DNA from: Candidatus Multiplicimicrobium inquinatum
GTDB taxonomy: Bacteria; Omnitrophota; Omnitrophia; Omnitrophales; Aquincolibacteriaceae
NCBI GenBank assembly: GCA_002344825.1
Contig: DDUN01000041.1
Location: 1-25,209 of the forward strand
Direction: 5' to 3'
DNA length: 25,209 nt
The position numbers and the translations under genes are program-made. The notes below the pieces were generated by a model. That model saw nothing but the letters and a program-made list of their open reading frames with translations. It made no database searches and was not told the DNA's origin. Below, in pieces: positions 7,755 to 15,377 of this stretch (position 1 is the stretch's first letter; the number at the start of each line of letters is the position of its first letter).

Positions 7755-8747
7755 TTAAACACCGGCTTCGGCGAAGACACCCATTTTTCTGAATTTTTGA
7801 TAACGGTGTTCGAGCAGTTCTTTATGGGAGAGCTTTTGGAGCTTAGTAACCGCGGAATCAACAAATCTGCCCAGGCTTTCTGCCGCGGCCGCATAATCAC
7901 GATGCGCTCCTCCCAAGGGTTCGGACACGGCCGCATCAATTAAATCCAATTTCAATAAATCTTTTGCGGTCAGTTTCAGCGCTTCTGCCGCATCTGAAAC
8001 GCGCCCGGTCTCTTTCCATAAAATTGCCGCGCATCCTTCGGGAGAAATCACAGAGTAGTAAGCGTTTTCCATCACTCCGATTTCATCGCCGACACCAATC
8101 CCGAGCGCGCCGCCGCTTCCACCCTCACCAATCACCACGGCAATAATAGGAACACAAATTTCTCCCATTTCACGCAAGTTTACCGCGATCGCTTCGGATT
8201 GACCGCGTTCTTCCGCGCCAACACCGGGAAAAGCACCGGGGGTGTCAATTAAACAAAGAATCGGCATATTGCCTTTTTCAGCCAGCTGCATCACGCGCAG
8301 AGCTTTGCGATAACCCTCGGGGTGAGCACTGCCGAAGCTGCGCTGCAAATTTTCTTTTGTATCGCGACCCTTTTGATGTCCGATCACACAAATCGGCTGA
8401 TTGCCGCCTTTCCAGCGACCAATGCCGGCGATAATCGCCGCGTCATCACTGAATCGACGGTCGCCGTGAATTTCAAAAAAATCGGTAACCAAGTGATTGA
8501 TGTAATCCATGGTATAAGGGCGCAGCGGATGGCGCGCAACCTGTACACGCTGCCAGGGAGTTAAGTCTTGAAACGTTTCCCGAATCGACTTTTCGAGTTT
8601 CTTTTCCAAGCTTTTAACTTCATCCGAAAAATCAACCTCGGAGTTGGACGACTGCTTTAACTCCAGAATCTTCTTTTCAAGCTCAACAATGGGCTTTTCA
8701 AAAGGAAGGCAAACATCAGATAAATCACGTGCTGTTTTCTTTTCCAT
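7755..8747 (-). CDS. accA: Acetyl-CoA carboxylase carboxyltransferase subunit alpha
   Basis: With AccD it forms the carboxyltransferase that moves CO2 from carboxybiotin to acetyl-CoA, making malonyl-CoA for fatty acid synthesis; cytosolic. The 330-aa product matches the family length (319 in E. coli). Hallmarks are an N-terminal coiled helix, the TPWQRVQVARHPLRPYTMDY segment, DTPGAFPGVGAEERGQ, and the oxyanion-type GEGGSGGALGIGVGD. The first ATG (8747), preceded by GAGGGG, is preferred over an in-frame TTG at 8762. accD is not in the window. It is the last gene of the PAP2/L,D-transpeptidase/accA unit, ahead of a strong terminator. Confidence 0.95.
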   Translation of the reverse strand: MEKKTARDLSDVCLPFEKPIVELEKKILELKQSSNSEVDFSDEVKSLEKKLEKSIRETFQDLTPWQRVQVARHPLRPYTMDYINHLVTDFFEIHGDRRFSDDAAIIAGIGRWKGGNQPICVIGHQKGRDTKENLQRSFGSAHPEGYRKALRVMQLAEKGNMPILCLIDTPGAFPGVGAEERGQSEAIAVNLREMGEICVPIIAVVIGEGGSGGALGIGVGDEIGVMENAYYSVISPEGCAAILWKETGRVSDAAEALKLTAKDLLKLDLIDAAVSEPLGGAHRDYAAAAESLGRFVDSAVTKLQKLSHKELLEHRYQKFRKMGVFAEAGV

Positions 8748-8767
8748 AATCCCCTCGGTCAATAATA

Positions 8768-9568
8768 CTATTGCTTACGAATAACAACGGATGTGCCAAT
8801 GGGCACTAAATCAAAAATCTCTTCCACGTCTTCATTGCGCAGCCGCACACACCCCAAAGAAGCCGGCTGGCCTATCTTTTCGGGCTCAATCGTACCGTGA
8901 ATTCCATAACCCTTCAAGTCAAACCCCAGCCACCTTGTTCCTAGCCCGTTTTTAGGATCTCCAGGGGGAATCACCTCATCTTCGTAATACCAGGTTGGAT
9001 CTTCAACCTTATTCACGATCTTAAACTTTCCATCCGGTGTGTTTCCTTTCTCTCCGGTTGAAACACGGTATTTTTTAATGTCGTACTGCCCTTGCTTTAA
9101 CCACAGCGTATTCTTCTTGATCGAAACCTCGATTGAAAACGGCTCTTTTTCAACCTTAAGCTTCATGCCGGGACGAATCACATCTTTTTTCAGCGAATTA
9201 GCTTTTTTAATTAATGCCACGGTTGTTTTATATTTTTTGGCAATTTTACCGAGGGAATCGCCCGACTGAACTTCATAACGCTCACTGGTATCCGTTTGTG
9301 TTTTGGTATAAATCAAATGATACCGCGCGTCGCGCAAAAGCTTCGAAAGTTTTACTTTATCTTTTTCGGTTTGCGCTGACTTAAGAAGAGTCCGACCTTT
9401 TTTTTGGGCTTCATCCCACTTTTTTTCAAGCGTCAGAGCTTCGACTTCTTTTAGTTTTTTATCAAAGCTGCTTGTCGGCTTCGATGGGACAGCTTGCTGG
9501 GCAAGCCCAGAACAGGAGAAGGAAATAAAAAGACCAAAAACAAAAAAAGCTAAAAACTTATTTTTCAT
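8768..9568 (-). CDS. Exported L,D-transpeptidase with LysM domain
   Basis: Cross-links peptidoglycan 3-3, or attaches other molecules to it, in the periplasm. The 266-aa protein has a signal peptide (about 1-23), a Lys-rich helical linker, a LysM domain (about 97-140, YEVQSGDSLGKIAKKYKT) that binds glycan, and a YkuD catalytic domain (about 145-266). The catalytic signature is present: His224-Gly225 and the S-x-G-C-V-R-L segment with nucleophile Cys240. The ATG at 9568 starts 1 nt after the upstream stop; an in-frame GTG at 9577 would add three residues. It may be an ErfK/YbiS-type cell wall enzyme; the substrate is not decided by sequence. Confidence 0.92.
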   Translation of the reverse strand: MKNKFLAFFVFGLFISFSCSGLAQQAVPSKPTSSFDKKLKEVEALTLEKKWDEAQKKGRTLLKSAQTEKDKVKLSKLLRDARYHLIYTKTQTDTSERYEVQSGDSLGKIAKKYKTTVALIKKANSLKKDVIRPGMKLKVEKEPFSIEVSIKKNTLWLKQGQYDIKKYRVSTGEKGNTPDGKFKIVNKVEDPTWYYEDEVIPPGDPKNGLGTRWLGFDLKGYGIHGTIEPEKIGQPASLGCVRLRNEDVEEIFDLVPIGTSVVIRKQ

Positions 9569-9569
9569 T

Positions 9570-10019
9570 CTAAGCACAGATAAGAAGCGTCATAAGAACG
9601 CCGAGGACCGCACCGGCAAAAACCTCGAGCGGGGTGTGGCCTAAAAGCTCACGAACATGGGACTCTAAAATATCGCCATTTCCATTTTCTTTCAGTTCAT
9701 CCAAAATTCGGTTGAGCAGCCTTGCCTGACGGCCGACACTGCGGCGGACACCGGCCGCATCCAGCATGGTGATAATACAAAAAACAAGCGCGATCAAAAA
9801 AGGAACGGTATTCCAACCATAATGAAGCCCGACCACTGTCGCTAAACTGGAGGTTGTTGAGGAATGAGAGCTCGGCATTCCGCCAGTATCAAAGATCCAA
9901 CGCAAATTGAGTCTCTTGTAGCGGAGAATACCGCGCACGACCTTAATCATCTGCGCGACAAACCAGCTAAAAAACACCGCCGCAAACCCTAAATAATCAG
10001 CGTGCTCGGGTGAAGACAA
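9570..10019 (-). CDS. Divergent PAP2 family (DUF212/YuiD-like) membrane protein
   Basis: A 149-aa membrane protein of the PF02681 family, related to acid phosphatase/vanadium haloperoxidases but biochemically little known. The family signatures are all present: DTGGMPSSHSSTTSSLAT (about 45-62), DAAGVRRSVGRQARLLN (about 87-103), and LGHTPLEVFAGAVLG near the C-terminus. The phosphatase-like Ser-His pair lies in the first motif. About four membrane segments are visible. The start is a TTG with GAGG 6 nt upstream; no ATG gives the conserved N-terminus. It heads the operon with L,D-transpeptidase and accA. A role on a lipid-linked phosphate in the envelope is inference. Confidence 0.88.
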   Translation of the reverse strand: MSSPEHADYLGFAAVFFSWFVAQMIKVVRGILRYKRLNLRWIFDTGGMPSSHSSTTSSLATVVGLHYGWNTVPFLIALVFCIITMLDAAGVRRSVGRQARLLNRILDELKENGNGDILESHVRELLGHTPLEVFAGAVLGVLMTLLICA

Positions 10020-10048
10020 AAACGCCTCTTTCTATATTAAATTCACTA

Positions 10049-10078
10049 TTGACAAAGCGGCTCAAATATTATTAATAT
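10049..10078 (+). promoter_or_regulatory. Probable comM promoter
   Basis: A perfect TTGACA (10049-10054) is followed at 18 bp by TAATAT (10073-10078). The -10 overlaps the left arm of a 14-bp inverted repeat (10066-10106). Other -10 choices at 16-17 bp are possible in this AT-rich stretch. Confidence 0.5.
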
Positions 10079-10106
10079 ACATAATTATTATTTATATTAA
10101 TAATAT
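10066..10106. repeat. AT-only 14-bp inverted repeat in divergent promoter region
   Basis: Perfect arms ATATTATTAATATA and TATATTAATAATAT are separated by 13 nt. Each arm contains the self-palindrome TATTAATA, the two copies 25 bp apart. It lies between the promoters of comM and of the PAP2 operon and overlaps the comM -10 box. It could be an operator for a dimeric regulator or simply AT-rich promoter DNA. Confidence 0.6.
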
Positions 10107-10122
10107 CAATGCATCTCTGTTA

Positions 10123-10150
10123 ATTATACCAGTAATATCACACTGAACAA
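10123..10150 (-). promoter_or_regulatory. Promoter of the PAP2-ldt-accA operon
   Basis: On the minus strand TTGTTC (10150-10145), 16 bp, then TATAAT (10128-10123) preceded by TGG, giving an extended -10. The start is expected near 10116, leaving a leader of about 97 nt that includes the inverted repeat and runs antisense through the comM promoter. Confidence 0.65.
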
Positions 10151-10164
10151 GAACGGGTTGGCGA

Positions 10165-11676
10165 ATGATTCGAGTCAAAAGCTGTGCCTATATCGGAATT
10201 CGAGCGTTTGAGGTTAATATTGAGGTCGATCGGAGCTCAGGCCTGCCTCAGCTCATTACGGTCGGCTTACCCGATGCAAGCGTTCGTGAGGCCAAAGAAC
10301 GCATCCGTACCGCAATCAAAAACAGCGGGTTTGAAATCCCTCCTGAGAAAATCACCATTAATCTCGCCCCGGCAGACATTAAAAAAGAAGGCGCCACGTT
10401 TGACTTGCCGATGGCGCTTGGAATTTTAGCGGCCAATGAACTCATCCCGGCGTCGATTTTTGAAAAATATTTTTTTTGCGGCGAGCTAGCTTTGGACGGC
10501 AGCCTGCGCCCATTTCAGGGAAGCCTTATTTTAACTTCCCATTTTCCGCAAGCTTCCTTCGTGCTTCCCGAAGGCTGCGCCATGGAAGCCGCATGGGCAA
10601 AAAAAGCGGCCATCTTTTCCGTTCGTACGCTGAAAGAAGCGGTTGATTTCTTAAATGCAAAAATCGTCATCGAGCCTTTAAATCCGGATCCGGAAGCGTT
10701 CTTAAAAGAACCGCCCATTTACCCGGATTTTGCTGAGGTCCGCGGACAAAATCATGTTAAGCGAGCGCTCGAAATTGCCGCCAGCGGCAGACATCATATT
10801 CTTCTTGTCGGTCCGCCCGGAAGCGGAAAAACGATGATTTCAAAACGGCTACCGAGCATTTTACCGCCGCCCAGCTGGGATGAGATGATTGATTTAACCA
10901 AAATCAAAAGCGTCTCTGAGCAGCATGATGGCGGCCTTGTTTTGCAAAGACCTTTTCGCTCTCCGCATCACACGTCCTCCGCAATTGCGCTTACGGGCGG
11001 AGGAAGCTCCGCCAGACCCGGTGAAGTTTCTTTGGCACATCTCGGCGCGCTGTTTCTGGATGAACTACCTGAATTTAAACGCGATGTGCTTGAATCACTG
11101 CGCGCCCCCATGGAGGATGGACAAATTACGGTTTCCCGCGCAAAAACTCAAATTACCTATCCGGCACATTTTCTGTTAATCGCGGCAATGAATCCTTGTC
11201 CTTGCGGTTATTTGGGCGAACCCACAAGACGCTGCCGCTGCGCTTTAAATCAAATTCAAAAATACCAAAACAAAATTTCAGGCCCGATCTTAGATCGCAT
11301 TGACCTTCAAATTGAAGTTCCCCGGGTAGGGTCCGAGTTTTTAACAAAAGACACGCACCGCGCTGAATCATCCGAAACGATTCGCGAAAGAGTCATCCGC
11401 GCGCAGACCATTCAAATGAAGCGCAACAAGGGAAAGCTGAACGCGCAGCTCACGCCCAATGAAATTCGAAAATGGGCTTGGCCGGATCCCGACGGGTTAG
11501 CGCTTATGGAAACCGCGATGAAAAACCTGCGCTTGTCGGCTCGCGCTTATTTTAAAATCCTGAAAATCGCGCGGACAATCGCGGATCTTGAAGCGGAAGA
11601 GAAAGTGGTGAAAAGACATGTCGCGGAAGCAATTCAGTACCGCGGGCTTGACCGAATGTCACTCAGAGCGGGTTAA
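10165..11676 (+). CDS. comM: YifB/ComM family Mg-chelatase-like AAA+ ATPase
   Basis: A hexameric AAA+ helicase that in naturally competent bacteria extends branch migration of incoming DNA strands; widespread also in species not known to be competent. The 503-aa protein has the N-terminal Lon-like ChlI domain (about 20-140), the AAA+ core with Walker A GPPGSGKT (216-223) and Walker B LFLDE (296-300), the conserved RPFRSPHHTSS segment, and a C-terminal lid domain. Four cysteines, in CPCGYLGEPTRRCRC (Cys345, 347, 357, 359), suggest a metal site, as in relatives. The Shine-Dalgarno is weak. It overlaps the convergent glycosyltransferase gene by 18 bp. Confidence 0.95.
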   Translation: MIRVKSCAYIGIRAFEVNIEVDRSSGLPQLITVGLPDASVREAKERIRTAIKNSGFEIPPEKITINLAPADIKKEGATFDLPMALGILAANELIPASIFEKYFFCGELALDGSLRPFQGSLILTSHFPQASFVLPEGCAMEAAWAKKAAIFSVRTLKEAVDFLNAKIVIEPLNPDPEAFLKEPPIYPDFAEVRGQNHVKRALEIAASGRHHILLVGPPGSGKTMISKRLPSILPPPSWDEMIDLTKIKSVSEQHDGGLVLQRPFRSPHHTSSAIALTGGGSSARPGEVSLAHLGALFLDELPEFKRDVLESLRAPMEDGQITVSRAKTQITYPAHFLLIAAMNPCPCGYLGEPTRRCRCALNQIQKYQNKISGPILDRIDLQIEVPRVGSEFLTKDTHRAESSETIRERVIRAQTIQMKRNKGKLNAQLTPNEIRKWAWPDPDGLALMETAMKNLRLSARAYFKILKIARTIADLEAEEKVVKRHVAEAIQYRGLDRMSLRAG

Positions 11677-13524
11677 AATATTCAGCTCGTACAAAACCAT
11701 TTCTTCCTTCATAGCAATTATCTTCGCGTACCGCTCGAGATAAAGCGCCAGCTGTTGAAACGGCCCTTCTTCAAGGCCTGACCGATCCGGCCGCAACGCC
11801 TGCCAATCAACCAAAAGATGCGTTGCCTGTCTTTCCGAAAAAAAAGTCTGCAAAGCGGCGGGTTCTGAGTTTTGTTTTAAAAAACTCTCAACCTTATACC
11901 GTTCAAAAATAAAATCTGCTTCCCAGGGAACGGTCAAATAATAGCCGTAGTTTTTCATATGTAATAAATATAGCTTTGTGTTCGCGGGAAGAAGTTTGTT
12001 CACGGCCTCATACATCGGAAAGACACGGTGCTGTCGTGCCAGGTAGCTTGATTTCGTTTCTTTCCCCAAAAAATAATTCCAAGGCTGCTTTTGATTCCAA
12101 AACTGAAATACGCCGGCAACATTCACACTCACGCACACAGCCAGAAATAACCACGCAGCTTTTTTGGGAAGACGAGACAGTCCATAAGCCAGCATCAGAC
12201 TTAAGAACGGCAAAACAGGCACAATAAAACGAGCCTGACGCGTCGTAACAAGCCAATAATATAAAAACAGAAGACTTATCGCCGCAGGAGCGCGCGGAAA
12301 AGATTTCATTTTCCGGCTTAAATAAAGAAAAGGAATCGCCAAGAAAAAAGGCCCAATGATGCCGTCAAATCGATCCGGATTATTGAATTCACCGTCTGTG
12401 AAGACGCGCACCCAGGCGAGCCCATAAGCCATCCACGGCGACGCACCCAGCGGAGCGCCAAAGGTCTTGGTCCAGCCCAGGAAAAGCCGCGTTCTCTCTG
12501 TGTCCCAATTGAAACCATCCGCAAGCGGCAAACCCAATAACGGGAAGGGATAAAGCGGCCAGCCTGTCATTAAATAGTTCCGAATAAGATACGGCGAAAA
12601 CACAACCCCCGCTGCCGCTAAAAGAATAACCGTTAAACGAAAAGCTTCGAATGCATTCTTCCTCAGAACGCCGCGCAATAAAATAAAAACGGCGAGCAAA
12701 AGCGTCCATTGAATGCCGGTATACTTAATACAACAAGCCGCCCCGCAAAAAGCTCCTGAAAAATAAATCCACTTTGCGCCTTTCCCCGCACAACATTCTT
12801 CCGTGCAAATCCAAGACAAAAGAATAAACCAAGCAAAGGCCAAATCAACATATGCCCAAGACATCATCACCGCGACGGTTGGAACCGTCATCAAAATCAG
12901 AGCCGCGGCAAAGGCCCAAAAAACAGACAAATATTTTCTGGCATATGCAAAAAGAGTCGCCCCTAAAAGCATTCCAAAGAATGCATGAAAAAGTTTTGCG
13001 GCAGTTTCCCCCAGAGCCGCAAGCCCCAAAGAGAAAAAATTTTCAATTAGATGCGGAAAGAATCCGTAAATGTTGTCTTTCCAATAAATCCATCCGCCTT
13101 GCGAAAGCATTTGCCGCGGAATTTCCAGATGATAAATCATTTCGTCTTTTTCGCTTGCCGGAAGCAGGCACCAAATCGAGGCAACAATAAAAAAAATGCC
13201 TGCCCCGACAAAATAAATAGCCTTCCCGCTTTTTTCTTTGGATTGCGCTCTCAACAAATAAAAGCTTTCTGCCGCTCCGACACACCAAAGCCCCCAAGCC
13301 ATGGCTCGAATCACAGGAACGGTTCCGCCCTGAAAGCTATAAACAATAAAAAGTAATGTCGAAATTACTAATACACCTACGCCGCTTCTCAACATTAAGC
13401 TGACAATCATTTCGTCGGAACTAAAAACCGGCTTGGGAAAAATTCGGGAAAGAAAAAGCGTGGAGAGAAAAATTCCGAAAACAAAGACAACAGATACGGC
13501 GAATTGTATGAATAAAAAAGACAT
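11659..13524 (-). CDS. GT-C-like multi-pass membrane glycosyltransferase
   Basis: A 621-aa integral membrane protein with about 11-13 hydrophobic segments over residues 1-470 and a soluble C-terminal part (about 490-621). The first large loop carries SEKDEMIYHLEIPRQML (Asp127, Glu128, His132), a pattern typical of GT-C enzymes of the PMT/ArnT/oligosaccharyl-transferase type that use polyprenyl-phosphate sugars. A conserved-looking Lys-Tyr-Thr-Gly-Ile segment follows the sixth membrane helix region. Acceptor and sugar are unknown. No clear Shine-Dalgarno precedes the ATG. Its 5' flank is the structured region 13562-13741, which could be its leader. It overlaps comM tail-to-tail by 18 bp. Confidence 0.75.
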   Translation of the reverse strand: MSFLFIQFAVSVVFVFGIFLSTLFLSRIFPKPVFSSDEMIVSLMLRSGVGVLVISTLLFIVYSFQGGTVPVIRAMAWGLWCVGAAESFYLLRAQSKEKSGKAIYFVGAGIFFIVASIWCLLPASEKDEMIYHLEIPRQMLSQGGWIYWKDNIYGFFPHLIENFFSLGLAALGETAAKLFHAFFGMLLGATLFAYARKYLSVFWAFAAALILMTVPTVAVMMSWAYVDLAFAWFILLSWICTEECCAGKGAKWIYFSGAFCGAACCIKYTGIQWTLLLAVFILLRGVLRKNAFEAFRLTVILLAAAGVVFSPYLIRNYLMTGWPLYPFPLLGLPLADGFNWDTERTRLFLGWTKTFGAPLGASPWMAYGLAWVRVFTDGEFNNPDRFDGIIGPFFLAIPFLYLSRKMKSFPRAPAAISLLFLYYWLVTTRQARFIVPVLPFLSLMLAYGLSRLPKKAAWLFLAVCVSVNVAGVFQFWNQKQPWNYFLGKETKSSYLARQHRVFPMYEAVNKLLPANTKLYLLHMKNYGYYLTVPWEADFIFERYKVESFLKQNSEPAALQTFFSERQATHLLVDWQALRPDRSGLEEGPFQQLALYLERYAKIIAMKEEMVLYELNILTRSE

Positions 13525-13561
13525 GCGATTACTTTATCGGCATTTTTGAATTTTTGCCCTG

Positions 13562-13741
13562 TGTCTTTTTAAAAGGGGGTTGCTTGATGAACTAAAGGGG
13601 GAAAGCAAAGACAGAACCTAGGGCGAGCCAAGGACGCTTGTCCCCGCGGCAGATCGACCCCAGAGGGATTTTTGATCATTTCCGCGCGCCGGCCCTAAGG
13701 TTGTCTTTTAGCTTGATGAGGCTCAAAGAGCCTTACGCTAA
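13562..13741. ncRNA. Putative structured RNA or regulatory leader (unidentified)
   Basis: No gene covers 13525-13795, but the region is full of nested complementary segments. The main helix pairs 13607-13624 with 13692-13708: 16 bp interrupted by one 2-nt and one 1-nt bulge. Inside it are a GGAC-GCTT-GTCC hairpin (13632-13643) and a second arm with CGCGG/CCGCG (13645-13649 with 13682-13686), GATC/GATC (13652-13655 with 13674-13677) and CCC/GGG. Outside is a TTAGC/GCTAA stem (13708-13741) capped by AGGCTC-AAA-GAGCCT. TGTCTTT occurs at 13562 and at 13702, and both copies can pair with AAAGACA at 13607-13613, so two exclusive folds exist. I recognise no known riboswitch, 6S, SRP, tmRNA or RNase P. 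As minus-strand RNA it would be the leader of the glycosyltransferase gene. Confidence 0.6.
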
Positions 13742-13795
13742 TCGAAACTTACACGGCATTACGGAAAAAATCAAATTCCAAAAATAATTTTTTGA

Positions 13796-15376
13796 TTAAT
13801 CTTGATGCCGAACGGAAACCACATCGTCAGCCGAAACCTGTACGCGCACGTAAGGAGAGGCATTAACACGAATTTCAATCACGGAATCAGCGGTAACACC
13901 CTCAAGCGCTACGCCGGAAGCATCCACGTCCAGATCTTTTATTTTCTTGCCCTTGGCATCAAGCAACACGGCTTGATAATTACGGGTTTCCGCTTTTTCA
14001 AATTGAGATTGAACTGCAAGATCCTTAAAGGTGAGCTTTCCGCGCTGAGCCTTAAAATCATCTAAAGGAGCGCTTTGAGAAAACCAATACTTCGCGATCA
14101 AATCACGGCGCTCGATCAGTGTTTTTGAAACATAATCCGCATCTTCCTTTGAAGAAAATTTTCCAGCTGAAACTAAAGTGCGAATATCTTCATCGCTGAA
14201 GGCCATGATTTGCTTGGAAGCCCAAAAACCATCCGCCCTAGTTACACGCTTAAAAACCTCGTAAGGAAGCTGAATTTTATATTCAGCGGGTTTAAAGTCA
14301 CGATTATCAAAGTACCCCACGGCAGCCGAAGAGTGCGACTTCTCACCCGCTTCACGCCAACGCTTTTGCCACGGCTTTTCCCAAAAACCAAGTGTCAGAA
14401 AAGCTTTGGCGGTTTCACCGAAATCGAACATGTATTCATGTCCAAAAAGCGGCGGTTTTGCTCCGCCATGCGCACTGCCTATTGATCCGTTAAAATCAAT
14501 CAAGTAATGCTTTAAAACCTGCTTACCGTTTTCTTCCGCAAGCATATCTAAAGTATTACTTTCACGGATGTCATTATTATTCAACCAAGCGCCAAAGACC
14601 GCAAGCGCACGAATCTCACGACGGTCGCGATGATTAACAATATCATCGGGGTCCGCTTTACGCCGGCCGCTAAAACTAAAATACCCTTTATTTTCGCCGG
14701 CTAAAATTTTACTCGCGGAAACGCGGTATTCCCCTGCGTCGGTTTGCGGGACAAACATCAGCGCCTCTTCAAGCTTCTCCTGAGTCAGCGGTTTCTTAAA
14801 CCCTGTTTTGTCGCGCGTCGTAGCGCCTTCCGCGGCTTTTATTTTTTCAGGGGAAAAGAAAGCTACGGTATATTGGGGCACATTGTAACCAAGGGCGTAA
14901 AAAAACCGGCTGGTAATGACTTCCGCGGCGGTGGCAAGCTCTAAGCTGTCCGGGCCATCAAACTTGACCAAATAGTTATCCCCTTTTACATCGCGAATAA
15001 AAAATCCCACATGCAAACCTTCCGTCTTCGCTTTCGTGACGCTCAAAGCTCCGGAAAGATCGGGTCCGTCTGTTTCCGAATATCCCCGCGCCAACTGAGC
15101 GGAGGTCAGCCGGCTTTTAGCGTGCCGATTAACAAAAAATGCGGAGTCAGGGACTTCGTCAAAAACATTGATGTTCGCGGAACCTAAAGGCTTTTTGAAA
15201 AGCTTTCTTCCCCAACGACTCAAATCTAATTGGTTCATCGCTTCCGCGTGAACATTTTGTTCGTAAACATCGCGGTAAAGCAAAGTCTCTTGTTTTTTAA
15301 CAACGGGGGCTTCCGCCGCGATCGCGGGCAAGGAAAAAACGGAAATTAAAAACAGGGAGAATATTTTTTTCAACAT
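13796..15376 (-). CDS. Secreted protein with kinase-like active-site pattern
   Basis: A 526-aa exported protein of unrecognised family. A Sec signal peptide covers about residues 1-22. The central part has protein-kinase-like landmarks in the right order: Lys138 in YLVKFD after a Gly-containing strand, Glu152 in an expected helix, Asp269 and Asn274 in NNNDIRESN (the D-x4-N spacing of kinase catalytic loops), and Asp294 in YLIDFNGS (DFG-like). This is like HipA, CotH and FAM20C-type atypical kinases, but it was inferred by eye. The last 90 residues look beta-rich. ATG 15376, one nt after the upstream stop, gives a clean signal peptide; an open frame to 15421 adds 15 residues. It is last in the operon after an Omp85-like barrel gene, so it probably acts in the periplasm or outer membrane. 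Confidence 0.6.
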   Translation of the reverse strand: MLKKIFSLFLISVFSLPAIAAEAPVVKKQETLLYRDVYEQNVHAEAMNQLDLSRWGRKLFKKPLGSANINVFDEVPDSAFFVNRHAKSRLTSAQLARGYSETDGPDLSGALSVTKAKTEGLHVGFFIRDVKGDNYLVKFDGPDSLELATAAEVITSRFFYALGYNVPQYTVAFFSPEKIKAAEGATTRDKTGFKKPLTQEKLEEALMFVPQTDAGEYRVSASKILAGENKGYFSFSGRRKADPDDIVNHRDRREIRALAVFGAWLNNNDIRESNTLDMLAEENGKQVLKHYLIDFNGSIGSAHGGAKPPLFGHEYMFDFGETAKAFLTLGFWEKPWQKRWREAGEKSHSSAAVGYFDNRDFKPAEYKIQLPYEVFKRVTRADGFWASKQIMAFSDEDIRTLVSAGKFSSKEDADYVSKTLIERRDLIAKYWFSQSAPLDDFKAQRGKLTFKDLAVQSQFEKAETRNYQAVLLDAKGKKIKDLDVDASGVALEGVTADSVIEIRVNASPYVRVQVSADDVVSVRHQD

Positions 15377-15377
15377 A

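Noticed and set aside
11659..11676. 18-bp tail-to-tail overlap of comM and the glycosyltransferase gene as an unusual feature
   Set aside because: Short convergent overlaps are common in compact bacterial genomes; both C-termini look normal.
13533..13540. Exact sigma-28 -10 sequence GCCGATAA (minus strand) 9 nt before the glycosyltransferase ATG
   Set aside because: No TAAA box at the required 15-bp spacing, and an 8-mer is expected about once by chance in both strands of this window.
13710..13747. Hammerhead-like TGATGAG ... CGAAAC on the plus strand
   Set aside because: GAAA must follow stem II directly, but 10 nt intervene, and no proper stem III is seen.
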